From Ferroplasma acidarmanus Fer1 (GTDB lineage Archaea > Thermoplasmatota > Thermoplasmata > Thermoplasmatales > Thermoplasmataceae), in NCBI RefSeq assembly GCF_000152265.2, contig NC_021592.1, positions 186,001-250,000 of the forward strand: 64,000 nucleotides of DNA. Reading direction: 5' to 3'. The translations under genes were made by a program, and so were the position numbers. This document shows positions 38,101 to 47,749 of this stretch, in pieces (the stretch's first letter is position 1; each line of letters opens with the position of its first letter). Below the pieces are notes generated by a model that saw nothing but the letters and a program-made list of their open reading frames with translations, did no database searches and was not told the DNA's origin.

Positions 38101-40410
38101 TTATTTTTCAGTATTCTGGTTATGTTCCCTAATCAGCTTCCTTAATCCTTTCACTTCTATCACTACATCCAGAGCCACGATAGCGAACAGTATGATGTCA
38201 ATTAATGATATAGCAAATCCCTGGACTGCTATGATTGTTTTGCCCAGAAAAGTATACTGTGAAGCTTCATTGTTTATCATGGAATTCATAGCGGTGATGT
38301 ATCCTGGTTTTTCCTGGGATATATATGTAGCATTGGTTCCGTATGAAAAAGCCTTTCCCTGGAGGTTATATGATATATTAGTATATGGTATTACATATGT
38401 GCCTATGCCTGTAAATGATATTTTATATGTGAAATTTGCATAGTGCCCGGGAGATAAGGTTATATTAGATTCGTTGTAGTTTCCTGAAACTGATGATGCA
38501 GCCCCGTACTTTACATAATTATTTACAAATGCGGATTGCGATGCGTAAAAGTCTTTTAACTGTGATGTGTCATTGTTTTTTATGTGTACGTTAATTTCAA
38601 CAGTATTTGCAGATACCCTTTTAACGGTTGTATCATATAATATATATGCGGGGAAGACTGCATTAAACTTTACTGACACAGACGAAGGTGAAAATGCCCG
38701 GTAATTTGAATTATGAAAAGTTGAACCGGGGGTGTTCAGGGCTGTTTGTGCTGCAAGCGACGCATTGTTTGAGTATATATCAAAGGTATAATTTGAAGTA
38801 TCAACAACACTGCCAGTGCCATTATTATAACCTATGCCTACAAGCGAAAGCTGCGACGAATTGCTGAACGAGATGTTAGAACTATATTGCATGAGCTCTG
38901 ACAGATTGTATGAATGCACATCTCCGGACGAATGGAAATGGTTGGTGTATTCAAATAACCCCGCAGTAAATAACTCGTTAGAAAGGTTAATGCCTGTATT
39001 TCCAGCAAGGGATTTAACAATTGATGCATTAATATATCCTGAAGAGAGAATGTATGAATTGTAATTGTTTAATCCCTGGTCTGTAACAAATATTTCAGGA
39101 ACGCTGCCATTGTAGCCATTACCAAATGTAGCCATAAAGTCACTATCAAGTTTATGAATGGAGGCGGATGAGGAATAAATAAAGATCTCAACATTATTTC
39201 CTGAAAGTGTAATATTTTTTAATGCGACAACAGGATTAAATGTCGTTCCAATTTCTTTTCCAATGGAAGAAGCCATTGAGGATGCTGATCCACTATGTCC
39301 TGTCCCATTATATGCAAGTATAAGGGCATTCTGTGGGGCGAAAGATGCTAGTTTGCTATATTCTGCTCCCAGCTCACTCCCTATGAGAGATGTCATATTG
39401 GCTGAGACTATAAAATCTCCTAACATTAGCCCGTTTCCACTCCAGATAGAATTGGAATTATTGCTGGAAGAATCCATTGCAAATAGATTGTACAGATTCC
39501 CCTGAGGAGTTATCAAACTCAGGGCTGCCTGATCAGATGAATTATTTCCTGTAGCGTATGATGGCATTACAGTATTATTTTCAGCTATCCTTGCTGAATT
39601 ACCGGATATAGAAAGAGGAAATAATGTATTTAACCCGACAGCAGGAATTTCATGGTTTCCAGTTTCACCTGTCTGAAGTGCTGGCTGGCTGCTGGAACTG
39701 ATTCCTGCAGAAGCAGCCATTGCTATAAAAATGATGGCAATAAATATTGATATGGCCGCTGCTACAGCCTTCCTGGATATTTTTTTCTTTCCGTGGAGGA
39801 CCCTGTGTATTACAGCCCCTGAGATTATGGATGTGGCTACAAATATTATATAATTTTCCAGTGCATGTATTGACAATTCTGTAATAGCTCCGCTCAATCC
39901 TGCTGTGCCTGTGGTGCCCGAGGTGATGGAGGATGAAAGATATGGAATTAAAACCCGTAATACCGGCTCTGTTGCGATAGTAGCTATATTGGTGCTGTAT
40001 GGGACGAAAGCTGTTGCAGCCAGTAATACATCCAAAAGCTGTGAAACAGTACCCGAAATTATTGAAACGCTGGTTATGTTTCCTAAAGAGATTCCAAGCA
40101 TTGCAATGGCGGAAAGTGCCATGGTAATTGTGGTCAATGTCCAGACAAGGCTCGCAGATCCCCATGCACGCAAGCCCTTCCGTGTGGAAATTCCAACAAG
40201 CAACCCTATTATAATCCATACTTCCAGTATAATTGTGTTATGTAATGGCGATCCTACAATGAGATAAATAATCCCAAGTATGAATGGAAAACGGTAGCCA
40301 AAATATGGACCAAGCCAGTTTACCAGTGGATTATAACTTACAGATAAAATAATATACGCCGCGAAAGTAGTAGCTATATACCCTACTATAATGGCAGTTA
40401 ATTTTCCCAT
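38101..40410 (-). CDS. Large surface-anchored membrane protein, unrecognised
   Basis: I do not recognise this 769-residue protein. Residues 1-240 contain about six hydrophobic segments, then about 480 residues (240-720) rich in Ser, Asn and Thr with many N-x-S/T sites, and one strong C-terminal helix (about 725-750) ending in a basic cytoplasmic tail. This suggests a multi-helix base with a glycosylated extracellular domain, as expected on the surface of a wall-less archaeon. No catalytic motif is visible. The gene stands alone between DUF4870 and an aminotransferase. Confidence 0.8.
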   Translation of the reverse strand: MGKLTAIIVGYIATTFAAYIILSVSYNPLVNWLGPYFGYRFPFILGIIYLIVGSPLHNTIILEVWIIIGLLVGISTRKGLRAWGSASLVWTLTTITMALSAIAMLGISLGNITSVSIISGTVSQLLDVLLAATAFVPYSTNIATIATEPVLRVLIPYLSSSITSGTTGTAGLSGAITELSIHALENYIIFVATSIISGAVIHRVLHGKKKISRKAVAAAISIFIAIIFIAMAASAGISSSSQPALQTGETGNHEIPAVGLNTLFPLSISGNSARIAENNTVMPSYATGNNSSDQAALSLITPQGNLYNLFAMDSSSNNSNSIWSGNGLMLGDFIVSANMTSLIGSELGAEYSKLASFAPQNALILAYNGTGHSGSASSMASSIGKEIGTTFNPVVALKNITLSGNNVEIFIYSSSASIHKLDSDFMATFGNGYNGSVPEIFVTDQGLNNYNSYILSSGYINASIVKSLAGNTGINLSNELFTAGLFEYTNHFHSSGDVHSYNLSELMQYSSNISFSNSSQLSLVGIGYNNGTGSVVDTSNYTFDIYSNNASLAAQTALNTPGSTFHNSNYRAFSPSSVSVKFNAVFPAYILYDTTVKRVSANTVEINVHIKNNDTSQLKDFYASQSAFVNNYVKYGAASSVSGNYNESNITLSPGHYANFTYKISFTGIGTYVIPYTNISYNLQGKAFSYGTNATYISQEKPGYITAMNSMINNEASQYTFLGKTIIAVQGFAISLIDIILFAIVALDVVIEVKGLRKLIREHNQNTEK

Positions 40411-40444
40411 TCACGGTAATGTAAATTTTTATATATATATCTTT

Positions 40445-41584
40445 TTATAAATTATTGAAATATTTCTCTATTCTTCCAATACCTTCCCTGATAACATCCT
40501 GTGATGTGGCATAGGAAATCCTGAAATGCCCGGGAGCTCCAAATGGACTCCCTGGTGTAACAATAACGTTGTATTTTTCAAGAAGTTCCATAGATAACTT
40601 ATCATCTGCCTTTTCAGTCGAATATCCCGGAAATGCATAAAAAGCCCCTTCAGGTTCATATAACGTTATCCCATCTATCTCTTTCAACAGGGAAACCGTT
40701 AAATCCCGCCTTTTTGCGAATTCCTGCCTCATCTTTGCAACACTTTCTTCATCCTCGAGTGCTTTCATTGCACCATATTGTGATATGGAAGGTGCACAGG
40801 TCAATGTCTGCTGCTGGACCTTATTAGCAGCTTTTATTATATCCAATGGTGCCACCATATATCCTATCCTCCAGCCGGTCATAGCGTAACTTTTTGAAAA
40901 TCCGCTTAATGTTACTGTTTTATCCTTCATCTCCTCTATAGACCCTGGAGAAAACATCCTGCCTTTGTAGATTAAATCTTCATAAATCTCATCCGAAATC
41001 AGATAAAGGTCATTTTCCAGTATAAAGTCTGCAAGTGCCCTCAATGATTTCTCTGAATATACCTTTCCCGTTGGATTCACAGGATTGTTAAACATAAATG
41101 CCTTTGTTTTGGGCGATATGTATTTTTTCATTTCCTGAAAATCAAATTCATAATTTTCATCCGTAGGTACTGTTATCATTTTGCCCTGATTCAACTTTAT
41201 TATATCAGGATATGATACATAATAAGGTGCCGGAAGGAGAACTTCTTCACCAGGATCTATAATCGAATACAATGCCAGATTCAGTGAAAATTTAGTTGGT
41301 GTAACCAGAACATTTGATGCAGTTGCATCTATATTATTCTTTTTCTTCATTTTTTCTGCTATTTTCTCCCTTAATTCCATAATGCCTGCCGATGGGGTAT
41401 AATGGGTTTTTCCCTCTCTGGCTTCTTTAAAAGCATAATCTATTATTTCTTCAGGCGTTGTAAAGTCCGGTTCCCCTATACCGAAACTGTAGATTGTTTT
41501 TCCTGCTGCTTTCAGTTCTGCAGCCTTATTGGACATACTGACAGTGGCAGATTCGTTTATGCCGTTTACTCTGGAAGATACCAT
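40445..41584 (-). CDS. Class I/II PLP aminotransferase (aspartate-type)
   Basis: A 379-residue fold-type I aminotransferase. G-E-P-D-F near 38, the N-N-P-V-N-P-T-G-K motif near 170, D-E-I-Y near 200, the Schiff-base lysine in S-G-F-S-K-S-Y near 230, and G-W-R-I-G after it; the carboxylate-binding arginine is in F-R-I-S-Y near the end. It transfers amino groups between an amino acid and 2-oxoglutarate, likely aspartate or aromatic/alanine. Four amino acid permeases in the window agree with an amino acid diet. Confidence 0.93.
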   Translation of the reverse strand: MVSSRVNGINESATVSMSNKAAELKAAGKTIYSFGIGEPDFTTPEEIIDYAFKEAREGKTHYTPSAGIMELREKIAEKMKKKNNIDATASNVLVTPTKFSLNLALYSIIDPGEEVLLPAPYYVSYPDIIKLNQGKMITVPTDENYEFDFQEMKKYISPKTKAFMFNNPVNPTGKVYSEKSLRALADFILENDLYLISDEIYEDLIYKGRMFSPGSIEEMKDKTVTLSGFSKSYAMTGWRIGYMVAPLDIIKAANKVQQQTLTCAPSISQYGAMKALEDEESVAKMRQEFAKRRDLTVSLLKEIDGITLYEPEGAFYAFPGYSTEKADDKLSMELLEKYNVIVTPGSPFGAPGHFRISYATSQDVIREGIGRIEKYFNNL

Positions 41585-41890
41585 AAAAAGTCATAACTAT
41601 ATAGCTTAAATATTTGTCCATTTGAAATATGTATAAATGATTGTATACGTAGGCTTAACCGGTCATGCAGTATAGTTATAGAGTAATTCGGTATAGAAGG
41701 CCGGATAATTGATATCACGGTTTTATTCATATTCTGGAGTAATGATTTCCCTATGGTTTTGTTCCGGTTCCGGGGTCTCTCAGAATGCTAAGCCCCGGGT
41801 TTCATAGCTGCAATTTTATAATACAAATAAAATCCGGTTTTCTTCGCCCTTCCGCAAAGATTATTATTATATTTTCAATGATTATACAGA
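41585..41890. other. Intergenic region with a GC-rich hairpin
   Basis: Shared upstream region of two divergent genes. Most is AT-rich, but 41760-41800 is strikingly GC-rich and contains a perfect inverted repeat (separate entry). No tRNA fold or supported ORF is present. The phosphoesterase promoter (ttattatatttt) is near 41865-41877. Confidence 0.4.
41770..41798. other. GC-rich stem-loop, possible small RNA or terminator
   Basis: CCGGGG (41770-41775) and CCCCGG (41793-41798) form a perfect 6-bp, all-GC stem with a 17-nt loop. It stands out in an otherwise AT-rich gap. No T-run follows, so an intrinsic terminator is unlikely; a structured small RNA is possible but unproven. Confidence 0.35.
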
Positions 41891-42619
41891 TTGAAAGATA
41901 TTCAGATTGTAAAAGATGTTTTCATATCAGACCTGTATTGCGTTTACCTGCAGGATATATCTGCAGTTGTAATTTCAGATCTGCACCTGGGTTTTGAGGA
42001 GGAAATGAACCTGCACGGTATTTTTTTGCCGAAATTGCAGAGAAGCCATGTTGAAAAAATGGTTGACCAGATAATGGATAGGTATTCACCATCTAAAATT
42101 ATTATTAACGGAGACTTCAAACAGGAATTCTCCAGAAATCTTCCACAGGAATGGGACGATGTTAACCATTTCATTGACAGGTACAGGAAGGAGTCAGAGC
42201 TAATATTCGTAAGGGGAAACCATGACAACTACCTCATGACCATATTAAAGTCAAATGGCCTAGAAATATATGATTATTATGAAACTGATAATTATTACAT
42301 ATATCATGGAGACCGGGATATGTCCTACAGAAAATTAACTATACTGGGGCATGAACACCCTTCGGTAGTGCTCAGGGATGAAATTGGAAGTGTGTTTAAA
42401 CTCCCTGCCTTTGTCTACAATAATGAACAGAAAATGTTAATCACCCCTGCAATGAGTTTTTTCTCTTCAGGAACAGATGTATCTGAATCCTTATTAAATA
42501 ATGAACATTTCACTCCCGTTTTAAAAAATGTTTCAAAGAAATTCAGAGCTTATGGTATAACAGAAGACTTTGGCCTTCTCGATTTCGGGTATGTTACAGA
42601 CCTTGCACAGAAATTATAA
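41891..42619 (+). CDS. Calcineurin-like metallophosphoesterase (COG1407-like)
   Basis: A 242-residue archaeal metallophosphoesterase with motifs I-S-D-L-H-L-G near 33-39, N-G-D-F-K-Q-E near 75, R-G-N-H-D-N near 110, Y-H-G-D-R-D and L-G-H-E-H-P. The set of Asp/His/Asn metal ligands is complete. The start is TTG at 41891; the next Met is inside the first motif, so a shorter protein would be broken. Such ICC-like proteins in archaea often accompany helicases, but not here. Substrate unknown. Confidence 0.88.
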   Translation: MKDIQIVKDVFISDLYCVYLQDISAVVISDLHLGFEEEMNLHGIFLPKLQRSHVEKMVDQIMDRYSPSKIIINGDFKQEFSRNLPQEWDDVNHFIDRYRKESELIFVRGNHDNYLMTILKSNGLEIYDYYETDNYYIYHGDRDMSYRKLTILGHEHPSVVLRDEIGSVFKLPAFVYNNEQKMLITPAMSFFSSGTDVSESLLNNEHFTPVLKNVSKKFRAYGITEDFGLLDFGYVTDLAQKL

Positions 42620-42621
42620 AA

Positions 42622-43740
42622 TTATTCCGGGTATTTCCTTTCTCCAGAACCTCTATATATCGCCCTTGGCCTGATAAGCCTCTCCTGTGTTTCCACGTAT
42701 TCTGTAATGTGTGCCAGAATCCCTGATATTCTTGAAAGTCCAAATAAAGTGGTAAACATGTCTACCGGAAAGCCTATTGCATTAAAAACCATCCCTGCAT
42801 AGAAATCTGTATTTGTATATATACCCTTAGACCCAAAAGCTTTGACACCTGCTTCTTCAAGCCTTTTTGCAATAGCCAGTATTTTTTTCTGCTCTTCTGT
42901 TGTTGAAAGTATATCGGCATATTTCTTGAAAGTTTTCAAACGGGGGTCATATGTCCTGTAAACCCTGTGCCCGAATCCAACAAGCCTTCTTTTCCCATTG
43001 AGTATATTGTTTTCAAACCATGCATTAACATTTTCTGGTTCCCCTATTTCCAGAAACTGCCTGTAAGCACCCTCAGCGGCTCCGCCATGGAGTGGGCCAC
43101 GCAATGCTGCAATGGCTGATGCCAGTGATGAATACATATCAGATAGTGTGGATGCTGTTACCAGTGCAGCTGTTGTGGATGCCGGTATTTCATGATCCAT
43201 ATAAAGAATAAGTGCAGAATCCATAGCACTTATTTTATTTTTATCTGCACTTCCAGAACAGGCTTTCAGGAATGTTTCTGCATAACTTTCACCGGGTTCA
43301 GGGTCTATTATATTGTTTCCTGATTTGAGCCTGTATATATTTGCAACCATAGAAAGGACAGAGCCCAGAATTTCTGGTATTTTTTCCCCATCATTTTCTT
43401 TCGTATATTTATAATTAGATTCTTTAGATGCTTTCGCTGACAACAGTGTCTGCAATATTCCAAGTGAATCAGAGGTTTCTGGCATGGCTCTTAGTATATC
43501 CTTTAAATAATCATCCAGTGCCAGATGGCTGTTTATCTTATTTTGGAAATTTTTTAATTCGGAATCATCAGGAAACTTTCCGAAAAGCATTAGATAAGAA
43601 ACTTTTTCAAAGGATGATTTTTCTGCCAGTTCATTAATATCATATCCCCTGTATCGCATTATTCCTTTCTGTCCATCAATAAAAGTCAATTCTGTATATT
43701 TTATGTATACGTTTTCAAGTCCCGGGCTAATTTCTTCCAT
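42622..43740 (-). CDS. Citrate (or 2-methylcitrate) synthase
   Basis: A 372-residue archaeal/Gram-positive-sized citrate synthase. Catalytic residues are H218 in G-P-L-H-G-G-A, H258 in G-F-G-H-R-V-Y and D312 in T-N-T-D-F-Y. It condenses acetyl-CoA (or propionyl-CoA) with oxaloacetate. Because prpB and prpD occur in the same window and no other synthase is seen, it could also serve the methylcitrate cycle; sequence alone does not tell. It is convergent with the phosphoesterase and its stop is 2 nt away. Confidence 0.92.
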   Translation of the reverse strand: MEEISPGLENVYIKYTELTFIDGQKGIMRYRGYDINELAEKSSFEKVSYLMLFGKFPDDSELKNFQNKINSHLALDDYLKDILRAMPETSDSLGILQTLLSAKASKESNYKYTKENDGEKIPEILGSVLSMVANIYRLKSGNNIIDPEPGESYAETFLKACSGSADKNKISAMDSALILYMDHEIPASTTAALVTASTLSDMYSSLASAIAALRGPLHGGAAEGAYRQFLEIGEPENVNAWFENNILNGKRRLVGFGHRVYRTYDPRLKTFKKYADILSTTEEQKKILAIAKRLEEAGVKAFGSKGIYTNTDFYAGMVFNAIGFPVDMFTTLFGLSRISGILAHITEYVETQERLIRPRAIYRGSGERKYPE

Positions 43741-43769
43741 ATAATGTAATGCATTAAATATATAAAAGG

Positions 43770-44384
43770 TTAGATGCCTGTCCTTAAATCCATTTTATCG
43801 CCATGACCGGGCAGGATTAATGCATCCATGGTACGTATGGCTTTAAGAGATTTCTCTGCATTTTCCGGGTTCGCTGCGAATCCTTTATTGTATCCCGGAA
43901 CACCTTTAAGATTTACAGCGGCATCTCCACTGAAGACTACTTTCTGTTCCTTTAGATAGTATGATGTTGAATCCCTTGTATGCCCAGGCGTTTTTACCAG
44001 TTCAATGCCGGAGATATTCATATCTGAAGATGGTTTCAGGTCCTTCACTTTCCGGGCACGCATAATTGTGGATGCAAATTTAGGCAAGAAAGGTTTTGGT
44101 GGAACAGGTTCAGACCCTGATATAATACTGAGCTCATTAGCAGGGACAAAGATTTCAGGATGGTATTTTTCATAAATTCTGGAAAGTCCCCCTACATGGT
44201 CAACGTGATAATGTGTTATGAGTATTGCATCTAGCTTAATTTTATGATCTTCCAGGTATCCTGTAATTTTCTTACCTGAACCCGGTGTGCCGGCGTCCAC
44301 AATAATGTTCATTCCGTCAATCATTATGAGATACGAATTTGCCATAGCTCCATCTATCTTTTCAATTGAATCTGAAATTTTCAT
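43770..44384 (-). CDS. Metallo-beta-lactamase-fold hydrolase
   Basis: A 204-residue MBL-fold protein. The zinc motif T-H-Y-H-V-D-H-V-G-G is near 57-66, a further H is in T-P-G-H-T-R-D near 132, then G-D-A near 152 and the final P-G-H-G-D. Length and motif order are those of glyoxalase II-like or similar thioester hydrolases, with a full two-metal site. It lies 29 nt upstream of citrate synthase, same direction, and may be cotranscribed. Substrate not assignable. Confidence 0.9.
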   Translation of the reverse strand: MKISDSIEKIDGAMANSYLIMIDGMNIIVDAGTPGSGKKITGYLEDHKIKLDAILITHYHVDHVGGLSRIYEKYHPEIFVPANELSIISGSEPVPPKPFLPKFASTIMRARKVKDLKPSSDMNISGIELVKTPGHTRDSTSYYLKEQKVVFSGDAAVNLKGVPGYNKGFAANPENAEKSLKAIRTMDALILPGHGDKMDLRTGI

Positions 44385-44636
44385 ACTGGCTATAACTTGT
44401 ATGTATTTATAAAGATATCCTATGGCAGTTCATATTTTTCCGAGCTTGATTTAATTTCAATATAAATTAGTTTTTATATATGGCAGATAAATCCCCATTA
44501 ATCTTGGGATTTATATCAGTACAAACCATAGTATATGGCAATTTCCAATTATATTACTATTATAATTATATAAATTTTCACAATTTATACCAAAAAACCT
44601 TTATACTATATAAATATAATACATACAGGTGTCTAA

Positions 44637-46082
44637 ATGGTTATTACTCACACCAAATTAAAGAGAGACTCTGTCGGGCTTTTGCAGGGAATTTTCCAAT
44701 CTCTGGGGCAGGTGGCGCCGGCCGCCGATATAGCTATATTGCTTGTAGCTTCATTTTCAATTTCCGGAGCCCAGACAGTTATGTCTGTAATTATAGGCTG
44801 GATTATATATGCATTATGGATGATTACACCCTATGAATTTTCCAAAATTAAATCAAATTCGGGTAGTTATTATGCATATGCTGCAGGAGCAACTGAAAAG
44901 GGAAGGCTGGGGCCAATAACGGCATTAAGCTTCATGTATTATGATATTACAGGAGCCGCATTTGGAATACTAGGGCTTTCAAGCTTTATATTCCTTATGG
45001 CCCCTGAGGTTACTTCCATACCCTATCTCTGGATTCTGTTTGCAGGTATTTTTACCGCTTTCATTATAATTGTAACATATCTCGGTATCCGGCCCTCATT
45101 GAATTATACAGCAATAACAGGGTTGCTGGAAATTATGTTTCTCCTGATAGGATCCATAATTATTATTATAAGGGTAGGCGGGCATAATTCTGTGGTGCCA
45201 TTTGAGATTACAGGGCCCTATAGCGTTGGATTTTCATCTATAATGTTCGCTTCTGTTTTCTCAATTCTGGACTTTACAGGTTCAGGTGTAGTTACCACAA
45301 TATCTGAGGAGATAAGCAAGCCGAAGAAAAACATTGGAAAATCTATAATATTTGCTATGGTCCTCACTGCAGTTGCACTTATACCGGCAGCATACGCTTT
45401 AACAGTTGGCTGGGGAGTCAGCAGTATTGGGAGTTTTGCATCACATAGCGATGCTGGTTTAACTGTTTTCTCGAGATACCTTGGACCTATAGGGCTGGTG
45501 CTTTTGATAGTGTTTACAATTAACAGCTATTTTTCAAACGGAGTTTCAAAGGCAACTGCAGTTAGCAGATGGTGGTACTCGGCGGCCAGGGACCATGTGG
45601 TATTTCCAGAAACTATAGGAAAAATTAATGAAAAACACCATTCTCCTGCCAATGCTGCAATAATATGGGCTGGACTTTCATTTGTGCTTGACGTAATCAT
45701 GGGCCTCATTTTTGGCCCGCTCAGTGCCGCCTTTGTACTTGAAGCTGGCACAGGGATCTCTATAGTAATAGTCCATATGATTGCAAATACATCGCTTACT
45801 CTATATACCAGAAGAGTTAATAGGTTCAACCTGCTGAAACATGGGATATTGCCCTCGCTGGCTACAATCATCGGGCTTGTTGTCATATACTTTACCATGA
45901 GTGATATATTTAAAAAGTTCCTTGTCACTCCAAGCGCAGTAAATGACGCATATTTCGTGTCTTTCGTTGTTACTATCCTGTGGATACTGTTAGGTGGTAT
46001 AGTGGTAACACTTTACTATAGAATTAAAAAGCCTGAAATTCTGAAAGATGCAGGGGAATTCAATATGAAGTCCAGAACATAA
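44637..46082 (+). CDS. APC-family amino acid permease
   Basis: A 481-residue polytopic protein with about twelve helices. Helix 1 carries V-A-P-A-A-D-I-A-I-L-L-V-A, and the loop I-S-E-E-I-S-K-P-K-K-N-I is the conserved E-E cytoplasmic motif. It resembles the permease at 12495-13925 in pattern and length. The ATG has a TATA-like actatataaatata about 25 nt upstream. Amino acid or amine uptake is expected. Confidence 0.86.
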   Translation: MVITHTKLKRDSVGLLQGIFQSLGQVAPAADIAILLVASFSISGAQTVMSVIIGWIIYALWMITPYEFSKIKSNSGSYYAYAAGATEKGRLGPITALSFMYYDITGAAFGILGLSSFIFLMAPEVTSIPYLWILFAGIFTAFIIIVTYLGIRPSLNYTAITGLLEIMFLLIGSIIIIIRVGGHNSVVPFEITGPYSVGFSSIMFASVFSILDFTGSGVVTTISEEISKPKKNIGKSIIFAMVLTAVALIPAAYALTVGWGVSSIGSFASHSDAGLTVFSRYLGPIGLVLLIVFTINSYFSNGVSKATAVSRWWYSAARDHVVFPETIGKINEKHHSPANAAIIWAGLSFVLDVIMGLIFGPLSAAFVLEAGTGISIVIVHMIANTSLTLYTRRVNRFNLLKHGILPSLATIIGLVVIYFTMSDIFKKFLVTPSAVNDAYFVSFVVTILWILLGGIVVTLYYRIKKPEILKDAGEFNMKSRT

Positions 46083-46234
46083 ATTTTTTATTATTATAAC
46101 AAAATTTTTATAATTATTATTTTCATAGATATAATTAAAGTTCAGATTTAAACTATCTTATCAGATTAATTGTTTGTACGTTATAACACAGCAATAAACA
46201 TTAAATTAATATTCGTTTAATTGATTATGCCACT

Positions 46235-46717
46235 ATGGAAATTGTTGCCGTAGAAATTAACAAACCTGAAGATGTGAACATCATATTAGGTTATTCACAT
46301 TTCATCAAAACGGTTGAAGATATGAATGAAATCATAAAAACAACCATTCCAGGGTGTGAATATGCTATTGTATTTTCTGAAGCTTCCGGCGATAAATTAA
46401 TCCGTTATGAAGGTAACAATAAGGAGTTGATAGACTGTGGAATAGAAAATATCAAAAAAATTTCTGCCGGGCACACGTTTATGATACTGCTTAGAAATGC
46501 ATTTCCAATTAACATCCTGCCACAATTGAAGATGACGCAGGAGCTCGGGGCTATTTTTGCTGCCACTGCAAATCCTATCAAAGTGATACTTGCGAAAACA
46601 GAAAATACAAATGCAGTTATAGGCGTTGCGGATGGCTATTCCCCTGTTGGAGTTGAAACAGATAAAGATAAGGAAAAACGCAGGAAATTCCTCAGGGACA
46701 TAGGTTATAAGTCTTAG
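46235..46717 (+). CDS. Adenosine-specific kinase-like protein (PF04008)
   Basis: A 160-residue archaeal protein of the 'adenosine specific kinase' family (PF04008). It opens with strand V-A-V-E-I-N-K-P, has F-S-E-A-S-G-D-K-L-I-R in the first third and the highly conserved G-H-T-F-M-I-L-L-R-N-A-F-P-I-N near residue 78-92, then D-G-Y-S-P-V-G-V-E-T. The family name comes from structural genomics; the true activity is poorly defined. Its stop codon TAG shares its last base with the first base of tRNA-Arg. Confidence 0.9.
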   Translation: MEIVAVEINKPEDVNIILGYSHFIKTVEDMNEIIKTTIPGCEYAIVFSEASGDKLIRYEGNNKELIDCGIENIKKISAGHTFMILLRNAFPINILPQLKMTQELGAIFAATANPIKVILAKTENTNAVIGVADGYSPVGVETDKDKEKRRKFLRDIGYKS

Positions 46718-46789
46718 GGCCCGTGGTGTAACGGATTATCATATAGGCCTCCGGAGCCTATAATCCGGGTTCGAATCCCGGCGGGCTCA
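46717..46789 (+). tRNA. tRNA-Arg (anticodon CCG)
   Basis: Acceptor GGGCCCG pairs with CGGGCTC (one G-T pair). Anticodon stem TAGGC/GCCTA encloses the 7-nt loop CTCCGGA, anticodon CCG. T arm CCGGG-TTCGAAT-CCCGG is perfect. Discriminator A; no intron or encoded CCA. It reads CGG codons. It starts at the last base of the upstream stop codon, so one precursor transcript is likely. Confidence 0.96.
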
Positions 46790-47323
46790 TTTCATTAATG
46801 GTAACTGAAATGAACTCATATAACACCTTTTTTATATACATTTAAACTGCTTTGCATTAATTTTATCCTGATATCAACAAATCATTATTTCATTGGTATA
46901 TTAACAGATTTTTCAGGAAAATAAAAAACAGGAATAAACTATCTGATATTTATATTAACATACCAATTTCCAATATATAAAACCAACGATCTATAATTTG
47001 ATAAAAATAACATGGATTTTAATTATATCACCTCATTATATTCCAATTTATATTTATCAATTTCTATATATTCCACTTGATAACTGTCTAAATAATAAAT
47101 GGAGCAGACCAGATTTTATTAATCTAACCATATCATCAGAAGTGTCCAAATTTAGATGGGACATACCAATTATAAATTATAAAATAAATATGACGCGGTC
47201 ATGTATAATATTTATATATTGAAACTTGGTATATTTTAATTTAAACAATATTAATTTATTAATAAATTATTTATTAATATTATTACCAATATATATATAT
47301 ATATCAAAGTATTTAAAGTTAGT
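46790..47323. other. 534-bp AT-rich gap at the left edge of an accessory island
   Basis: Directly after tRNA-Arg the sequence becomes very AT-rich. I see no supported gene (a frame at 46998-47222 lacks ATG and features). An (AT)8 run at 47289-47304 sits about 25 nt before the gene at 47324 and may act as its TATA region. No copy of the tRNA 3' end, as an att site would give, was seen at the far side of the island. Confidence 0.5.
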
Positions 47324-47746
47324 ATGAATAATTATAAAAAATTTGAAATAGATTTTATTAATGCCTGGAATTCACATAATATTTTTGAATTACTAAAATA
47401 TTATGATGATGATATGTTATATATACATCCAGGAGAAGAACCAAAAATTATAAGGAAAAAAGGTGATTTCGAAGTTTATTTAAAAAAATTTTTTGAGACA
47501 TTTCCTGATTATACTTTTACATTAATAAACGTTGCATGGAATAATAATGTAGGATTTGGCGAATGGCTCGGAAAAGCCACTTTTAACGGTTTAAGATACA
47601 ACTTAAAAATTAGTAATAAACCTTTTGAGATTTACGGTGTGGATGTTTTGGTTTTAAATAAATCGCACACATGTATAAAGGAAGAACATGTTTATTTTGA
47701 TGTTTTATCTGTACTTAAAGCAGTTGGAATAAATATATTTAAGTGA
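47324..47746 (+). CDS. SnoaL/NTF2-like small protein
   Basis: A 140-residue protein with the NTF2-like/SnoaL layout: an initial helix with F-x-N-A-W-N-S-H, then L-K-Y-Y-D-D-D-M near 28, and a run of strands ending in E-E-H-V-Y-F-D. Such small domains act as ester cyclases, hydratases or ligand binders. Codons are much more AT-rich than in flanking genes, like the MFS gene that follows after 3 nt, so the two form an acquired pair. Function unknown. Confidence 0.72.
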   Translation: MNNYKKFEIDFINAWNSHNIFELLKYYDDDMLYIHPGEEPKIIRKKGDFEVYLKKFFETFPDYTFTLINVAWNNNVGFGEWLGKATFNGLRYNLKISNKPFEIYGVDVLVLNKSHTCIKEEHVYFDVLSVLKAVGINIFK

Positions 47747-47749
47747 AAA

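Noticed and set aside
46998-47222. 74-codon frame in the AT-rich gap after tRNA-Arg
   Set aside because: No ATG start, composition of random AT-rich DNA, no motif.
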